Of a stretch of 64,000 bases of DNA, positions 52,201 to 59,742 are shown in pieces. The DNA comes from Chryseobacterium koreense CCUG 49689 (GTDB lineage Bacteria; Bacteroidota; Bacteroidia; Flavobacteriales; Weeksellaceae). The translations under genes were made by a program, and so were the position numbers. Where the stretch lies: contig NZ_LFNG01000012.1 of the NCBI RefSeq assembly GCF_001045435.1, positions 124,001 through 188,000 on the forward strand, written 5' to 3'. Each line of letters opens with the position of its first letter. Positions within the stretch are counted from its first letter, which is position 1. Under the pieces are notes generated by a model. The model was not told the origin of the DNA. It was given only the letters and a program-made list of their open reading frames with translations, and did no database searches.

Positions 52201-52626
52201 CATCATGAAAGGAACTTCCTGATAACTCTGGACATCACCATTTTCTTCGATTTGAATTTTGAAGAAATTTTTGTCCGTTACCACCTCTTTGGAAGTTTCA
52301 CCTTCTCTGATGTGCATCACTCCTTCGTAACTGATGTATCTGGTAATCGCGCCGCCCAGGAAAATCAGCACAAACGCCAAGTGGAAAACCAGAACAGACC
52401 ACTTTTCCCTCTTCCAAAGCCGGTATCTGGAAATATTCCCAATAAAGTTGAGTATCAAAATAACCATTACTACTTCAAACCATTTCGCCTCATAAATAAG
52501 CGCTTTCGCAGTGGGTGTGCCATAATCGTTTTCCAGAAAAGTCGCATAAGCCATTGAAAATGCAAAAATCAGCAGCATCACTGCCATAGTTCGTGTGGAA
52601 ATAAGAATATTCTGAAGTTTTTTCAT
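49252..52626 (-). CDS. ccsBA: Fused cytochrome c biogenesis protein CcsB-CcsA (ResBC system)
   Basis: 1124 residues. System II haem lyase that exports haem and attaches it to c-type cytochromes at the periplasmic face. The N-terminal ResB-like half has transmembrane segments AVMLLIFAFSMAYATFLENDYGTPTAKALIY, VLVFHLAFVLIFLGGAITRYISYEG and the motif HGGYRFFQSSFDPDRRGT near residue 410. A long periplasmic stretch (about 480-770) follows a further signal-like helix. The C-terminal CcsA half (about 780-1110) has several helices and the haem-binding WWD motif ESWGRYWSWDPKETW near 1010, with external His residues on either side. A fused, long form is usual in Bacteroidota. Confidence 0.93.
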   Translation of the reverse strand: MKKLQNILISTRTMAVMLLIFAFSMAYATFLENDYGTPTAKALIYEAKWFEVVMVILILNFIGNISRYRLWKREKWSVLVFHLAFVLIFLGGAITRYISYEGVMHIREGETSKEVVTDKNFFKIQIEENGDVQSYQEVPFMMIPDLAKEKSWLAKILPHSFKAGYDFHGKQIDVRQVHYIQRKKDSLIADPNGEEFLHVVSAGQTGRENLYIKPGEAKSINGMLVSYNRGIEGAVEFRNDHGNLMIKTPVEANYMTMATQDTTHVQKEVFQPLALRSLYSINDLKLVVPEGLKKGKLIAYEGDKKKDQNVADQLTVEVKGPKTKQLVDLSVERGNPNAFKQINLDGMNIILGFGPKVYNTPFGLKLDKFVMETYPGSSSPSSYESHVQIIDQGKQTPYKIYMNHVLNHGGYRFFQSSFDPDRRGTILSVNHDFWGTNVTYFGYTLLFLGMFVTFFWKGTHFWKLNKQLKAINRKRVTMAILLFLSLNFNAQYIDTHGTDGSPEKTHSANDGHNHGNADASLALETRPVKEQNSLALRSPKPISADEIIARNKISKEHADKFGYLLVQNYEGRIVPMNTQALDVLRKLYKRDEFKGTDGKSLDANQWFLSINTDTPSWTMVPIIKIGSKGGDELKRKTKADEDGYTSLMSLFPADKNGQLHYVLEEDYQTAFRKKPAEQTNYDKEVIAVNDRVQVFNEFFSGQFLRIVPVQNDPNSTWHSWLDQNFEPDEQSQKVMGPYFSSVLDAQKSGNWTTADSELQKLEQYQQTWGKNVVPAKSKVDLEVFMNKLNLNFKLLIFYTLIGGLLLLLGFIELFKPNKVLHTIIKSIIYIGLIGYVAHFLGLVARWYLSGHAPWSNGYEAIIFISWVGISAGLMFYFGMGKPNLKRYESTKAVRSGSVSNALIPAAGFMVAVIMMGFAHGGSALDPQITPLVPVLKSYWLIVHVAVITSSYGFFALSMIIAVITLVFYIIADKKLYKIHHDITIKELTIVSEMSLFIGLFALTVGNFLGGIWANESWGRYWSWDPKETWAFISIIVYAFVLHMRLVPGLRGRWAYHVATMFAFCSMVMTYFGVNYYLSGLHSYAAGDPVPVPAWVYIGLASMFTLAAVSYWRYKNLNQTAKSKK

Positions 52627-52789
52627 TAGAAGAGATTTATTTCAGACAAAATAGTCTGAATTGATTTTTTGATGATGGGCAAAATTACAATCTATAAAAT
52701 TAAAAAGCGAATTTGGGAGGTGTTTTTTGTCATGGAAAACTTGTCCGGAAAAAGGGATTTACTTGCCATGGAAGCGATTTTTTTTCCGT

Positions 52790-53440
52790 TCATAAGTTCG
52801 TTTTTCCCAACATCGGGACAAATTTGTACGCACCGTATTCCTCTTTCTCGAATTCATTCTCAGAAATTTTTGTGAACCGGTAAAGAATCTGTTCATCGGT
52901 TTTCCCCATTGGAATAACCATTTTTCCACCAATTTTCAGTTGCTTCAGCAATTCCGTCGGAAGTATTTCTGCGCCGCAAGTCACCAGGATCTTGTCGAAT
53001 GGCGCGAAAGTCGGCAAACCTGCGAATCCGTCACCAAAACTTTGAAATTTGGGTCGAAGATGAATTTGGAGCAGTTTCTTTTGAGCAAAATCGTGCAGGT
53101 CTTTTTGTCTTTCCACCGTGTAAACCCACGCATTCATCGCGATGAGAACTGCAGTTTGGTAACCGCTTCCGGTTCCAATTTCCAGGACTTTTTCCTTTTC
53201 ATTTAGTTCTAAAAGTTCAGTTTGTTCAGCAACCGTGGACGGATGCGAAATCGTCTGTTTCGCCAAAATGGGAAAAGCGCGGTCTTCATAAGCAAAATCC
53301 TCGAAAATACTTTCCAGGAAAAAATGTCGCGGGACTTCGTTGATCGCCTTCAGAACCCTCTCATCAGATATTCCGATTTTCTCGCGCAGATATTCTACCA
53401 GGATTTTCCGCTTTCCCTTGTGCAAAAAAGTATCATTCAT
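52790..53440 (-). CDS. pcm: Protein-L-isoaspartate O-methyltransferase
   Basis: 216 residues from MNDTFLHKGKRKILVEYLRE. A longer reading from 53536 adds 32 residues with no family match and runs into the promoter of the divergent gene. SAM-dependent repair enzyme for damaged Asp/Asn. Motifs: INEVPRHFFL, YEDRAFPILAKQTISHPSTVA (PCMT signature), KVLEIGTGSGYQTAVLI (SAM motif I), VYTVERQKDLHDFAQKKL, PFDKILVTCGAEILP and LKIGGKMVIPMG. Monocistronic, divergent from the oxidoreductase. Confidence 0.93.
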   Translation of the reverse strand: MNDTFLHKGKRKILVEYLREKIGISDERVLKAINEVPRHFFLESIFEDFAYEDRAFPILAKQTISHPSTVAEQTELLELNEKEKVLEIGTGSGYQTAVLIAMNAWVYTVERQKDLHDFAQKKLLQIHLRPKFQSFGDGFAGLPTFAPFDKILVTCGAEILPTELLKQLKIGGKMVIPMGKTDEQILYRFTKISENEFEKEEYGAYKFVPMLGKTNL

Positions 53441-53559
53441 AATTTCAAAGTCCCTGCTTTCAGTTTGAGCAAAACTACTTTTAATAATGATAAAAAGCAA
53501 ATATCCGTTTCGCGGGATTTTCTTCCCACTTCGCACTTCCTTCTTCTGGCTGAAAGCAT

Positions 53560-53567
53560 TATCTTTG
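53560..53567 (+). promoter_or_regulatory. -7 promoter element of the Gfo/Idh/MocA gene
   Basis: TATCTTTG matches TAnnTTTG, 16 bp before the start codon. Confidence 0.45.
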
Positions 53568-53583
53568 AAAAAATTTAATTTCT

Positions 53584-54549
53584 ATGCTTAAAGCAGGTTT
53601 AGTCGGAGCGGGACATTTGGGAAAAATCCATTTGAGATTGCTTCAGCAGTCGGAAAAATACGAATTGGTCGGATTTCATGATGCCGATGCTGAAAACGGT
53701 AAAAAACTAGAAGCCGAATTCGGCTACAAATATTTCGATAATTTTGATGATTTGCTTTCGCAAATCGAGGTTTTGGACATTGTCACTCCAACCGTTTATC
53801 ACTACGATTATGCGATGAAGGCAATTGAAAACCGAAAGCATTTCTTCATCGAAAAACCGGTGACGCAGACTTTGAAGCAAGCCGAAGAAATCCTCTACAA
53901 GTGCCGCGAATACGGAATCAAGGCGCAAGTTGGACATGTAGAAAGATACAATCCCGCCTTCATAGGTTCCAAAGATTACATCAACAATCCGATGTTTATC
54001 GAGATTCACCGTTTGGCGGAATTTAACCCGCGCGGAACAGATGTTTCCGTGGTTTTGGATCTGATGATTCACGATTTGGACATTTTGCTCTCGCTGGTTA
54101 AATCTAAAGTCAAAGAAATTCAGGCTTCCGGAGTTTGCGTGGTTTCAAAATCGCCCGATATTGCGAACGCCAGAATCGAATTTGAAAACGGATGCGTCGC
54201 TAATCTGACCACTTCCAGAATTTCGATGAAAGCGATGCGCAAGTCCCGGTTTTTTCAGCAGGATGCGTATATTTCGGTGGACTTTTTAGAAAAGAAAGCT
54301 GAAGTGATCCGAATGAAGCCGGCTCCCGAAAATCCAAGCGATTTCGACATGATCATCGAAAATGCGGATGGCGAGAAAAACCAGATCATATTTGAATATC
54401 CAAATATTCAGCCCAATAACGCCATTCTGGACGAACTGGAAAGTCTGGCGGATTCCATCATGGAAAATAAAAACGTGGAAGTTTCGTTGGAAGATGGAAC
54501 CGAAGCTTTGAAAGTGGCGCTGGAAATTGTGAAGCTGATTTCAAAATAA
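53584..54549 (+). CDS. Gfo/Idh/MocA-family oxidoreductase
   Basis: 321 residues. N-terminal Rossmann fold with the NAD(P)-binding GLVGAGHLGKIHLRLL, then DIVTPTVYHYDYAMKAIENRKHFFIEKPVTQTL with the family EKP motif (Lys near 97), and the C-terminal alpha/beta domain (HVERYNPAFIGS, VVLDLMIHDLDILLSL with the catalytic-region HDLD). It resembles UDP-N-acetylglucosamine 3-dehydrogenase-like members, but the neighbours give no pathway. Substrate unknown. Confidence 0.9.
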   Translation: MLKAGLVGAGHLGKIHLRLLQQSEKYELVGFHDADAENGKKLEAEFGYKYFDNFDDLLSQIEVLDIVTPTVYHYDYAMKAIENRKHFFIEKPVTQTLKQAEEILYKCREYGIKAQVGHVERYNPAFIGSKDYINNPMFIEIHRLAEFNPRGTDVSVVLDLMIHDLDILLSLVKSKVKEIQASGVCVVSKSPDIANARIEFENGCVANLTTSRISMKAMRKSRFFQQDAYISVDFLEKKAEVIRMKPAPENPSDFDMIIENADGEKNQIIFEYPNIQPNNAILDELESLADSIMENKNVEVSLEDGTEALKVALEIVKLISK

Positions 54550-54669
54550 TTTTGGCAACTTTGATTTTCCATATATTTTGAACCTTAAAGTTCAAGTTCA
54601 ATTGTTTTTTAACCGTGCTTGATTTTTAACATTAAGAAAATGGAGGAATTAAGAACGATTAAGTTTCAG

Positions 54670-54708
54670 AACGCCTAAGATTCTCAGTTGAATAATTAAG
54701 CGTTTTTT
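54670..54708 (+). terminator. Terminator of the Gfo/Idh/MocA gene
   Basis: AACGC-C-TAA pairs with TTA-A-GCGTT (one C-A mismatch, 17-base loop), followed by TTTTTT, about 120 bp past the stop codon. Confidence 0.5.
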
Positions 54709-54802
54709 CAAAACTTTCTCATGAAAAGTACCTCGGCAATTCTCTATAATTGTTTGACAATATGCGGTGTAAAGTTTTTACCATCGTCATTCTTTTAATC
54801 GT

Positions 54803-54810
54803 TAATTTTG
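54803..54810 (+). promoter_or_regulatory. -7 promoter element of the M23 peptidase / beta-lactamase pair
   Basis: TAATTTTG matches TAnnTTTG and ends 7 bp before the ATG at 54818, predicting a leaderless or near-leaderless mRNA. Confidence 0.5.
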
Positions 54811-54817
54811 CTTGCGA

Positions 54818-55636
54818 ATGAATAAATTATTTTCAATCTTTTTCTGTTTTGCAGCGATTTCTCTTTTCTCCCAAAAAAAATGGAACGTCAATTTCTACAA
54901 TGAAAAGACGGGAAATGAGATTTCAATTTTCGCTGATAATAACGAGGAAATGCCGATGTCATCAAAATTCACATTCCAACTCGACAATTTGAATTCCACG
55001 GCAGCAAATGAGTTCACCGTAGTGATTCCCGAAAAAGCCAAAAGATTCCTGATCACGAAGCTTTCCCCGAAAAACCCCGCGAAATCCAATCAGTTTACAT
55101 ACACGAACATGACGAATTTCGGTGATGTAACCTTAAAGGATTTTGATCAAGATTATATTTATTCCCTCCCTTTCGAAACCGGGAAAACGCAATTGGTTTA
55201 CCAAGGTTACAACGGGAAATTCTCGCACCAAAAGATCAATGCGCTTGACTTTAACTTAAAGACCGGCGAAAAAATTTTCGCGGCACGCGAAGGAAAAGTG
55301 GTTGAAGTGGTGGACCATAATACTTCCAGCTGCGCCAATATTTCCTGCGCAAAATTCAACAATAATATCGTCATCATGCATTCCGACGGGAGTTTCGCAG
55401 ATTACGCCCATTTAAAATACAAAGGTGCTGCGGTAAAAATTGGCGATGTGGTGGAAAAGGGACAACTCATCGGTTTTAGCGGAAATACAGGATTCTCAAA
55501 CGGGCCGCATCTGCATTTCTCGGTTTACTTGAACAGAATCGATGGAAAAAGAGATTATATTTCCACAAAATTCAAAACTTCCACGAGTGAAGGTGAACTT
55601 TTGCAGGAAGGCAAAACTTATACTAAGAACTATTAA
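54818..55636 (+). CDS. M23-family metallopeptidase, exported
   Basis: 272 residues from ATG 54818; a TTG six bases upstream is possible but less likely. Signal peptide MNKLFSIFFCFAAISLFSQ. The N-terminal half is a beta-rich region of unknown type. The C-terminal LytM/M23 domain has the zinc ligands: His in KFSHQKINALDFNL and Asp in NALDF, then AAREGKVVEVVDH, GSFADYAHLKYKGAAVKIGDVVEKGQLIGFSGNTGFSNGPHLHFSVY with the HLH motif. It probably cuts peptidoglycan cross-bridges in the periplasm. Its stop codon is 1 bp from the beta-lactamase start, so the two are co-transcribed. Confidence 0.9.
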   Translation: MNKLFSIFFCFAAISLFSQKKWNVNFYNEKTGNEISIFADNNEEMPMSSKFTFQLDNLNSTAANEFTVVIPEKAKRFLITKLSPKNPAKSNQFTYTNMTNFGDVTLKDFDQDYIYSLPFETGKTQLVYQGYNGKFSHQKINALDFNLKTGEKIFAAREGKVVEVVDHNTSSCANISCAKFNNNIVIMHSDGSFADYAHLKYKGAAVKIGDVVEKGQLIGFSGNTGFSNGPHLHFSVYLNRIDGKRDYISTKFKTSTSEGELLQEGKTYTKNY

Positions 55637-55637
55637 T

Positions 55638-56519
55638 ATGAAAAAAATTGCGGCCTTGCTGGTATTGTTTTCCGTCTTCGGATTTGGGCAGAAGCAATCT
55701 TTAAGAAATGAAATCTCAAAATTGACAAAAGGCAAAAACGCCACCGTTGCAGTTGCAGTGAAAGGAATCGATTTTCCGGTTGAGTTCAACAACGAAAATG
55801 CCGGGAAGAAACTTCCGATGCAGAGCGTTTTTAAATTTCACATTGCTTTGGCGGTTTTGGATTGGGTTGATCAAGGAAAACTCGCACTTGACCAAAAAGT
55901 ATTCATCAATAAATCGGAGCTTTTGCCAAACACTTGGAGTCCGATACGCGAAAAGAACCCAGAAGGAAATTTTGAAATGCCTATTTCCGAACTCATCGAA
56001 TACGCGGTCGCAATGAGCGACAATGTTGGTTGCGACGTATTGCTGCGGTTAATCGGTGGACCAAAAACAGTCAATGATTTTCTTATTTCAAAAGGAATGA
56101 AAGACACGCAAATTGTTTACAACGAAGAAGTGATGCAGAGCGACTGGAAAAACCAGTACGAAAATTACACGACCATGAAATCTTCTAATACACTTCTTAA
56201 AGATTTCTATCAAGGGAAAATAATCTCAAAAGAATCCACCGAATTCTTATTGGGAGTACTTTACAGAACATCGACCGGGACCAACAAAATTGTAGAACAA
56301 TTGCCGAAATCCGCAAAAGTGGCACACAAAACCGGCTCTTCAGGAAAAAATGATTCGGGTTTAACGGGCGCAGAAAACGACATCGCCATCATCACTTTAC
56401 CCAACGGGAAAACTTACGCACTTTCAATATTTGTAAGCGACTCTATGGAATCATGGGAAACCAATTGTAAGATCATTTCCAACATTTCCAAAGCCGTTTA
56501 CGATTTCCTTAAAAAGTAG
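55638..56519 (+). CDS. Class A beta-lactamase, subclass A2
   Basis: 293 residues from MKKIAALLVLFSVFGFGQKQ; an in-frame upstream ATG at 55542 lies within the peptidase gene and is rejected. Hydrolyses beta-lactams in the periplasm. Catalytic motifs: SVFK (S-x-x-K, in MQSVFKFHIAL), SDN in AVAMSDNVGCDVL, the omega-loop Glu in NEEVMQSDWKNQYENYTTMKSS, and KTG in VAHKTGSSG. LPNTWSPIREKNPEG is typical of the A2 group (CGA, CIA, CME, VEB, PER). All active-site residues are present, so it should be functional. Resistance spectrum and expression level cannot be read from sequence. Confidence 0.93.
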   Translation: MKKIAALLVLFSVFGFGQKQSLRNEISKLTKGKNATVAVAVKGIDFPVEFNNENAGKKLPMQSVFKFHIALAVLDWVDQGKLALDQKVFINKSELLPNTWSPIREKNPEGNFEMPISELIEYAVAMSDNVGCDVLLRLIGGPKTVNDFLISKGMKDTQIVYNEEVMQSDWKNQYENYTTMKSSNTLLKDFYQGKIISKESTEFLLGVLYRTSTGTNKIVEQLPKSAKVAHKTGSSGKNDSGLTGAENDIAIITLPNGKTYALSIFVSDSMESWETNCKIISNISKAVYDFLKK

Positions 56520-56565
56520 TAATTTTAGCCCTTAAACATTAAACTTTAAACTTCAAACAAGATTT

Positions 56566-57456
56566 ATGAAGAACATCGTCGTTATCGGAGCCGGAACTAT
56601 GGGAAACGGCATCGCACATACTTTTGCACAAACCGGATTCAAGGTCAATCTAGTGGATGTTTCCCAGGAAGCATTAGACAAAGGCCTGAAAACCATTACC
56701 AATAACCTGGACCGAATCATCGCGAAAGGAAACCTGACCGAAGAACAAAAGGCAGAGACTTTAGGAAACATCACCACTTTCTTGGCACTGGAAGATGCCG
56801 CGAAAAATGCCGAATTAATCGTAGAAGCCGCGACAGAAAACCTCGATCTGAAGATGAAAATCTTCAAACAAATGGATGATTTCGCTCCAGAAAACTGTAT
56901 TTTGGCGACCAATACTTCCTCTATTTCCATTACCAAAATCGCTTCGGTGACGAAACGTCCGGAAAAAGTAATCGGGATGCACTTTATGAATCCGGTTCCA
57001 ATAATGAAACTCGTGGAAATCATAAAAGGTTATTCCACCTCCAGGGAAACTTTCGACCAGATTTTTGAGATGTCTAAAACTTTGGGGAAAACACCGGTGG
57101 AAGTGAATGATTATCCCGGATTTGTGGCGAATAGGATTTTGATGCCGATGATTAATGAGGCCATTGAAACTTTGTATAACGGAGTTGCGGGTGTTGAAGA
57201 AATCGACCAGGTGATGAAACTCGGAATGGCGCATCCGATGGGACCGCTTCAGTTAGCCGATTTCATCGGGTTGGATGTTTGTCTCGCGATTTTGAATGTG
57301 ATGTATGATGGTTTCAAAAATCCAAAATACGCTCCAAATCCGTTGCTTGTGAATATGGTGACCGCAGGCAAAATTGGGGTAAAATCCGGTGAAGGGTTCT
57401 ATGATTATTCCGAAAGCAAAAAAGCCGAAAAGGTTTCGAAAATGTTTGCGAAATAA
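56566..57456 (+). CDS. 3-hydroxybutyryl-CoA dehydrogenase
   Basis: 296 residues. NAD(P)-dependent oxidation of 3-hydroxyacyl-CoA. Rossmann motif VIGAGTMGNGIAHTFAQTG; LIVEAATENLDLKMKIF; the catalytic region CILATNTSSISITKIASVTKRPEKVIGMHFMNPVPIMKLVE with Ser, His and Asn; and the C-terminal helical domain (FVANRILMPMINEAIETL, MKLGMAHPMGPLQLADFIGLD). Length is that of the short-form HBD/PaaH-type enzyme without a hydratase fusion. It may take part in fatty-acid or polyhydroxybutyrate-like metabolism; the neighbours do not decide. Confidence 0.94.
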   Translation: MKNIVVIGAGTMGNGIAHTFAQTGFKVNLVDVSQEALDKGLKTITNNLDRIIAKGNLTEEQKAETLGNITTFLALEDAAKNAELIVEAATENLDLKMKIFKQMDDFAPENCILATNTSSISITKIASVTKRPEKVIGMHFMNPVPIMKLVEIIKGYSTSRETFDQIFEMSKTLGKTPVEVNDYPGFVANRILMPMINEAIETLYNGVAGVEEIDQVMKLGMAHPMGPLQLADFIGLDVCLAILNVMYDGFKNPKYAPNPLLVNMVTAGKIGVKSGEGFYDYSESKKAEKVSKMFAK

Positions 57457-57505
57457 TCCTTCCTCCCTCTAAATCCCATTTAGTCACTAAGGGACTTCCA
57501 AGAAA

Positions 57506-58828
57506 ATGAGCAGAAGAAATCAGGAAAAACTCATCCAGTTTGGTTTGATCGTCGCGACTTTCGTGATGATCATCCTGCGTTTTCTGATGAATGAGAAAGG
57601 CCGCGTAAATCCAGATTCCATCAGGTTCATGCGGACCGCCCACGTTTTTCCGGTCATTGACAATACCACTACTCCACTTGGTTATCCGCTAAGTCTGAAA
57701 CTGTTTTCCCTAATGGGTTTCGGTGAGTTTTGGGGCAGCAAAATTCTTGGTGTTTTGGTTTTTTTATTCATGGTCTGGTTTGCCTGGAAAAAACGGTTCT
57801 ATTTCCGCGAAACTGTTTTGGTGGGCGGACTTTTCAGTTTTGTTTCTATTTTTGCTTATACCATGAGTGAACCGCTCATGCTGCCTTTCGTTTTCCTGTT
57901 TCTTTACACCGGAAGAAAAATCATCATCGATGAATTATCGGGGCCAAAAGCGATTTTTTATTTGAGTTTAATCCTTATTTTGCTCTATAATATCCGCTAT
58001 CCGTCTTTGTTTATCATTGGTGGAACTTTGGTTTGGGGAATTTTGAATTTCAGGAAACATTATGGCAGCACCTTCATTTTTTCCGGATTGATTGGATTGG
58101 CTTTTGTGGCACTTTATAAGTTTTTGTTTATTGATTACTTTAACGCCAATTATGTGGACGAGTTTCTGGAAATCGGCATTCATCCCACTTCTAAATTACT
58201 CATCGAACTGTTCCAGGGATTAACCACCAGTTTCAATCCTTTCATCCATATCGCAAATCCTGCAGGCGGCCTCATCAATTTTGCAATTTACGGGATTGGA
58301 TTGCTGAATATTGTTTTGATGATTTTCCTTTTCTTGAAGTCCAGACTATCTGAAACCCAGAGATTCTTTTTAGCCATCGGTGTGGTGGGAATTGTAAGTT
58401 CCTTTTTTATTCAATATTTTTATTCTATCACACCACTGGATTACCGGCTTTTGATTGCGTTCACTTTTCCAATCTGGCTGCTTTATTTCAGAAAATTTTA
58501 TCAATTTTTTGGCAGAATTGTTTATGGAATCACCTTTTTAAGTTTAATCTCCGGATTTGCTTTCACCTGGCTTTCCAGAGGGAATTATCTTGAAAACCGC
58601 AGAGAAATCACCACATTTCTAAAATCCGAAAATCTGGAAAATATTCCTTTAAAATTTTATGTGGAAAATCCGGAAGATTTGGACAAAGTTCAAATAGCCG
58701 AACTGATGAGCACAGTAAACCCTAATATTTCGTGGACCAACCATCCGAAAGACACTTTGAAAAGAAATGTTTTGACCGCCCATAAAGTTTTGAGCAAAAT
58801 GAAAATTGATACCAACAAATTCCAATAA
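57506..58828 (+). CDS. Multi-pass membrane protein, glycosyltransferase-39-like
   Basis: 440 residues with about ten hydrophobic helices (FGLIVATFVMIILRFLM, ILGVLVFLFMVWFAW, GGLFSFVSIFAY, LMLPFVFLFLY, FIFSGLIGLAFVALYKFLF, IGLLNIVLMIFLFL and others). The early loop has DSIRFMRTAHVF and DNTTTPLGYPLSLKLF, reminiscent of the first periplasmic loop of GT-C fold glycosyltransferases with acidic and Pro/Gly residues. No firm catalytic motif is seen. The family is unassigned; GT-C is a guess. It lies 49 bp after the dehydrogenase gene, possibly read through. Confidence 0.6.
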   Translation: MSRRNQEKLIQFGLIVATFVMIILRFLMNEKGRVNPDSIRFMRTAHVFPVIDNTTTPLGYPLSLKLFSLMGFGEFWGSKILGVLVFLFMVWFAWKKRFYFRETVLVGGLFSFVSIFAYTMSEPLMLPFVFLFLYTGRKIIIDELSGPKAIFYLSLILILLYNIRYPSLFIIGGTLVWGILNFRKHYGSTFIFSGLIGLAFVALYKFLFIDYFNANYVDEFLEIGIHPTSKLLIELFQGLTTSFNPFIHIANPAGGLINFAIYGIGLLNIVLMIFLFLKSRLSETQRFFLAIGVVGIVSSFFIQYFYSITPLDYRLLIAFTFPIWLLYFRKFYQFFGRIVYGITFLSLISGFAFTWLSRGNYLENRREITTFLKSENLENIPLKFYVENPEDLDKVQIAELMSTVNPNISWTNHPKDTLKRNVLTAHKVLSKMKIDTNKFQ

Positions 58829-58953
58829 AATTTTTATCTTTGAGCAAGTTTTAAGCATAAAAAAAGAAGGCATCGCAGTTTGAACAGCTTGATAAACAGC
58901 CCTATTTTGAAGATGTTTTACCGGATAAGTAAAAATAATTAAATCAATAAGAG

Positions 58954-59196
58954 ATGAAACTACCAAAATTTTTATTAGCTGACAATTCGGATTTTCCTGA
59001 AGATCTATTTGTAGTCCACACGGAATACCCAAGATTCATCCTCAATGTGGAGGAAGAAGAAGTGGAATGGTTGGACGATTTGGAAGGCGACGATGAAGAA
59101 ACCATGGCAGATGAAGCCACCAAAGTGGTGGGAGAAGCGCTTCAATGGTGCGATGACGAACTCGCAAAATATGACGAAGAAGACGACGAAGAATAA
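58954..59196 (+). CDS. Conserved acidic small protein, function unknown
   Basis: 80 residues. Opens MKLPKFLLADNSDFPEDLFVVHTEYPRFILNVEEE, then VEWLDDLEGDDEETMADEATKVVGEALQWCDDELAKYDEEDDEE. About a third of the residues are Asp or Glu and the last dozen almost all acidic. The order of the first 35 residues suggests a compact folded part before an acidic tail. I recognise it as a type recurring in flavobacteria, without a known function. A strong terminator follows directly. Confidence 0.75.
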   Translation: MKLPKFLLADNSDFPEDLFVVHTEYPRFILNVEEEEVEWLDDLEGDDEETMADEATKVVGEALQWCDDELAKYDEEDDEE

Positions 59197-59200
59197 ATAA

Positions 59201-59229
59201 AAAAGGAACTCTAAATTGAGTTCCTTTTT
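59201..59229. terminator. Bidirectional terminator between the acidic-protein gene and the META lipoprotein gene
   Basis: Perfect arms AAAAGGAACTC and GAGTTCCTTTT with a 6-base loop, flanked by A-run left and T-run right, so it serves the converging genes on both strands. Confidence 0.85.
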
Positions 59230-59232
59230 CTT

Positions 59233-59637
59233 TTACTGTTTGTTGAATTTCAACAGCAACAAATTATCTTTGTAGAGTTCAAGCGTGTTTCCCGAGACAA
59301 TATATTTGTTGACCTCATTCAGCATGTTGAAGAAATTAGTTTCCACAGACATATTGTCACAAGCCATTTTGGTGGAACCTATGTTTTTTGCCGAAAAATT
59401 TCCCGCAGTTGCATCCAGTGTCAGTTCTCCAAAATAATTGTTGCAACCACCGTTTCCAGTGATTCTGGCTTTCTCAATAACTAAAGTCGGGGTTTTTCCT
59501 TTCACCTGATCCGCCAAAACCCATTTTGTGTTGGAGACATTTGCCTGAGAAGATCCCACTTTTGATAAAGTGGAGCAGGAAACCATCATGGCGACTGTGA
59601 AAATAAAGCTTACAATATTTTTAATGGAATTTTTCAT
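59233..59637 (-). CDS. META-domain lipoprotein
   Basis: 134 residues. Lipoprotein signal with Cys at about 21 (FIFTVAMMVSCSTLSK). The META/HslJ-like domain: NTKWVLADQVKGKTPTLVIEKARITGNGGCNNYFGELTLDATAGNFSAKNIGSTKMACDN (typical W-x-L start, GxGGCNxYxG motif, TxxAC motif) and NTLELYKDNLLLLKF at the end. Envelope protein of a heat-shock-associated family (HslJ); function not established. Confidence 0.9.
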   Translation of the reverse strand: MKNSIKNIVSFIFTVAMMVSCSTLSKVGSSQANVSNTKWVLADQVKGKTPTLVIEKARITGNGGCNNYFGELTLDATAGNFSAKNIGSTKMACDNMSVETNFFNMLNEVNKYIVSGNTLELYKDNLLLLKFNKQ

Positions 59638-59667
59638 TTTTAATTTTTTATGAAACCAAATTTAGGG

Positions 59668-59701
59668 AAAAAAAATCTAATTGCAGCCAGCTTCCGGCTG
59701 C
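59668..59701 (-). terminator. Terminator of pheT
   Basis: Read on minus, GCAGCC and GGCTGC pair across a 7-base loop and, after a short AT segment, a run of eight T follows, about 42 bp past the pheT stop. Confidence 0.65.
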
Positions 59702-59742
59702 GGATCGCTTTCGGAAAGTCAATTCGCAATTTCTCCAATAAA

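Noticed and set aside
55542-55637. Longer beta-lactamase start within the M23 gene
   Set aside because: It would place 32 residues before a clean signal peptide; the ATG at 55638 is 1 bp after the peptidase stop.
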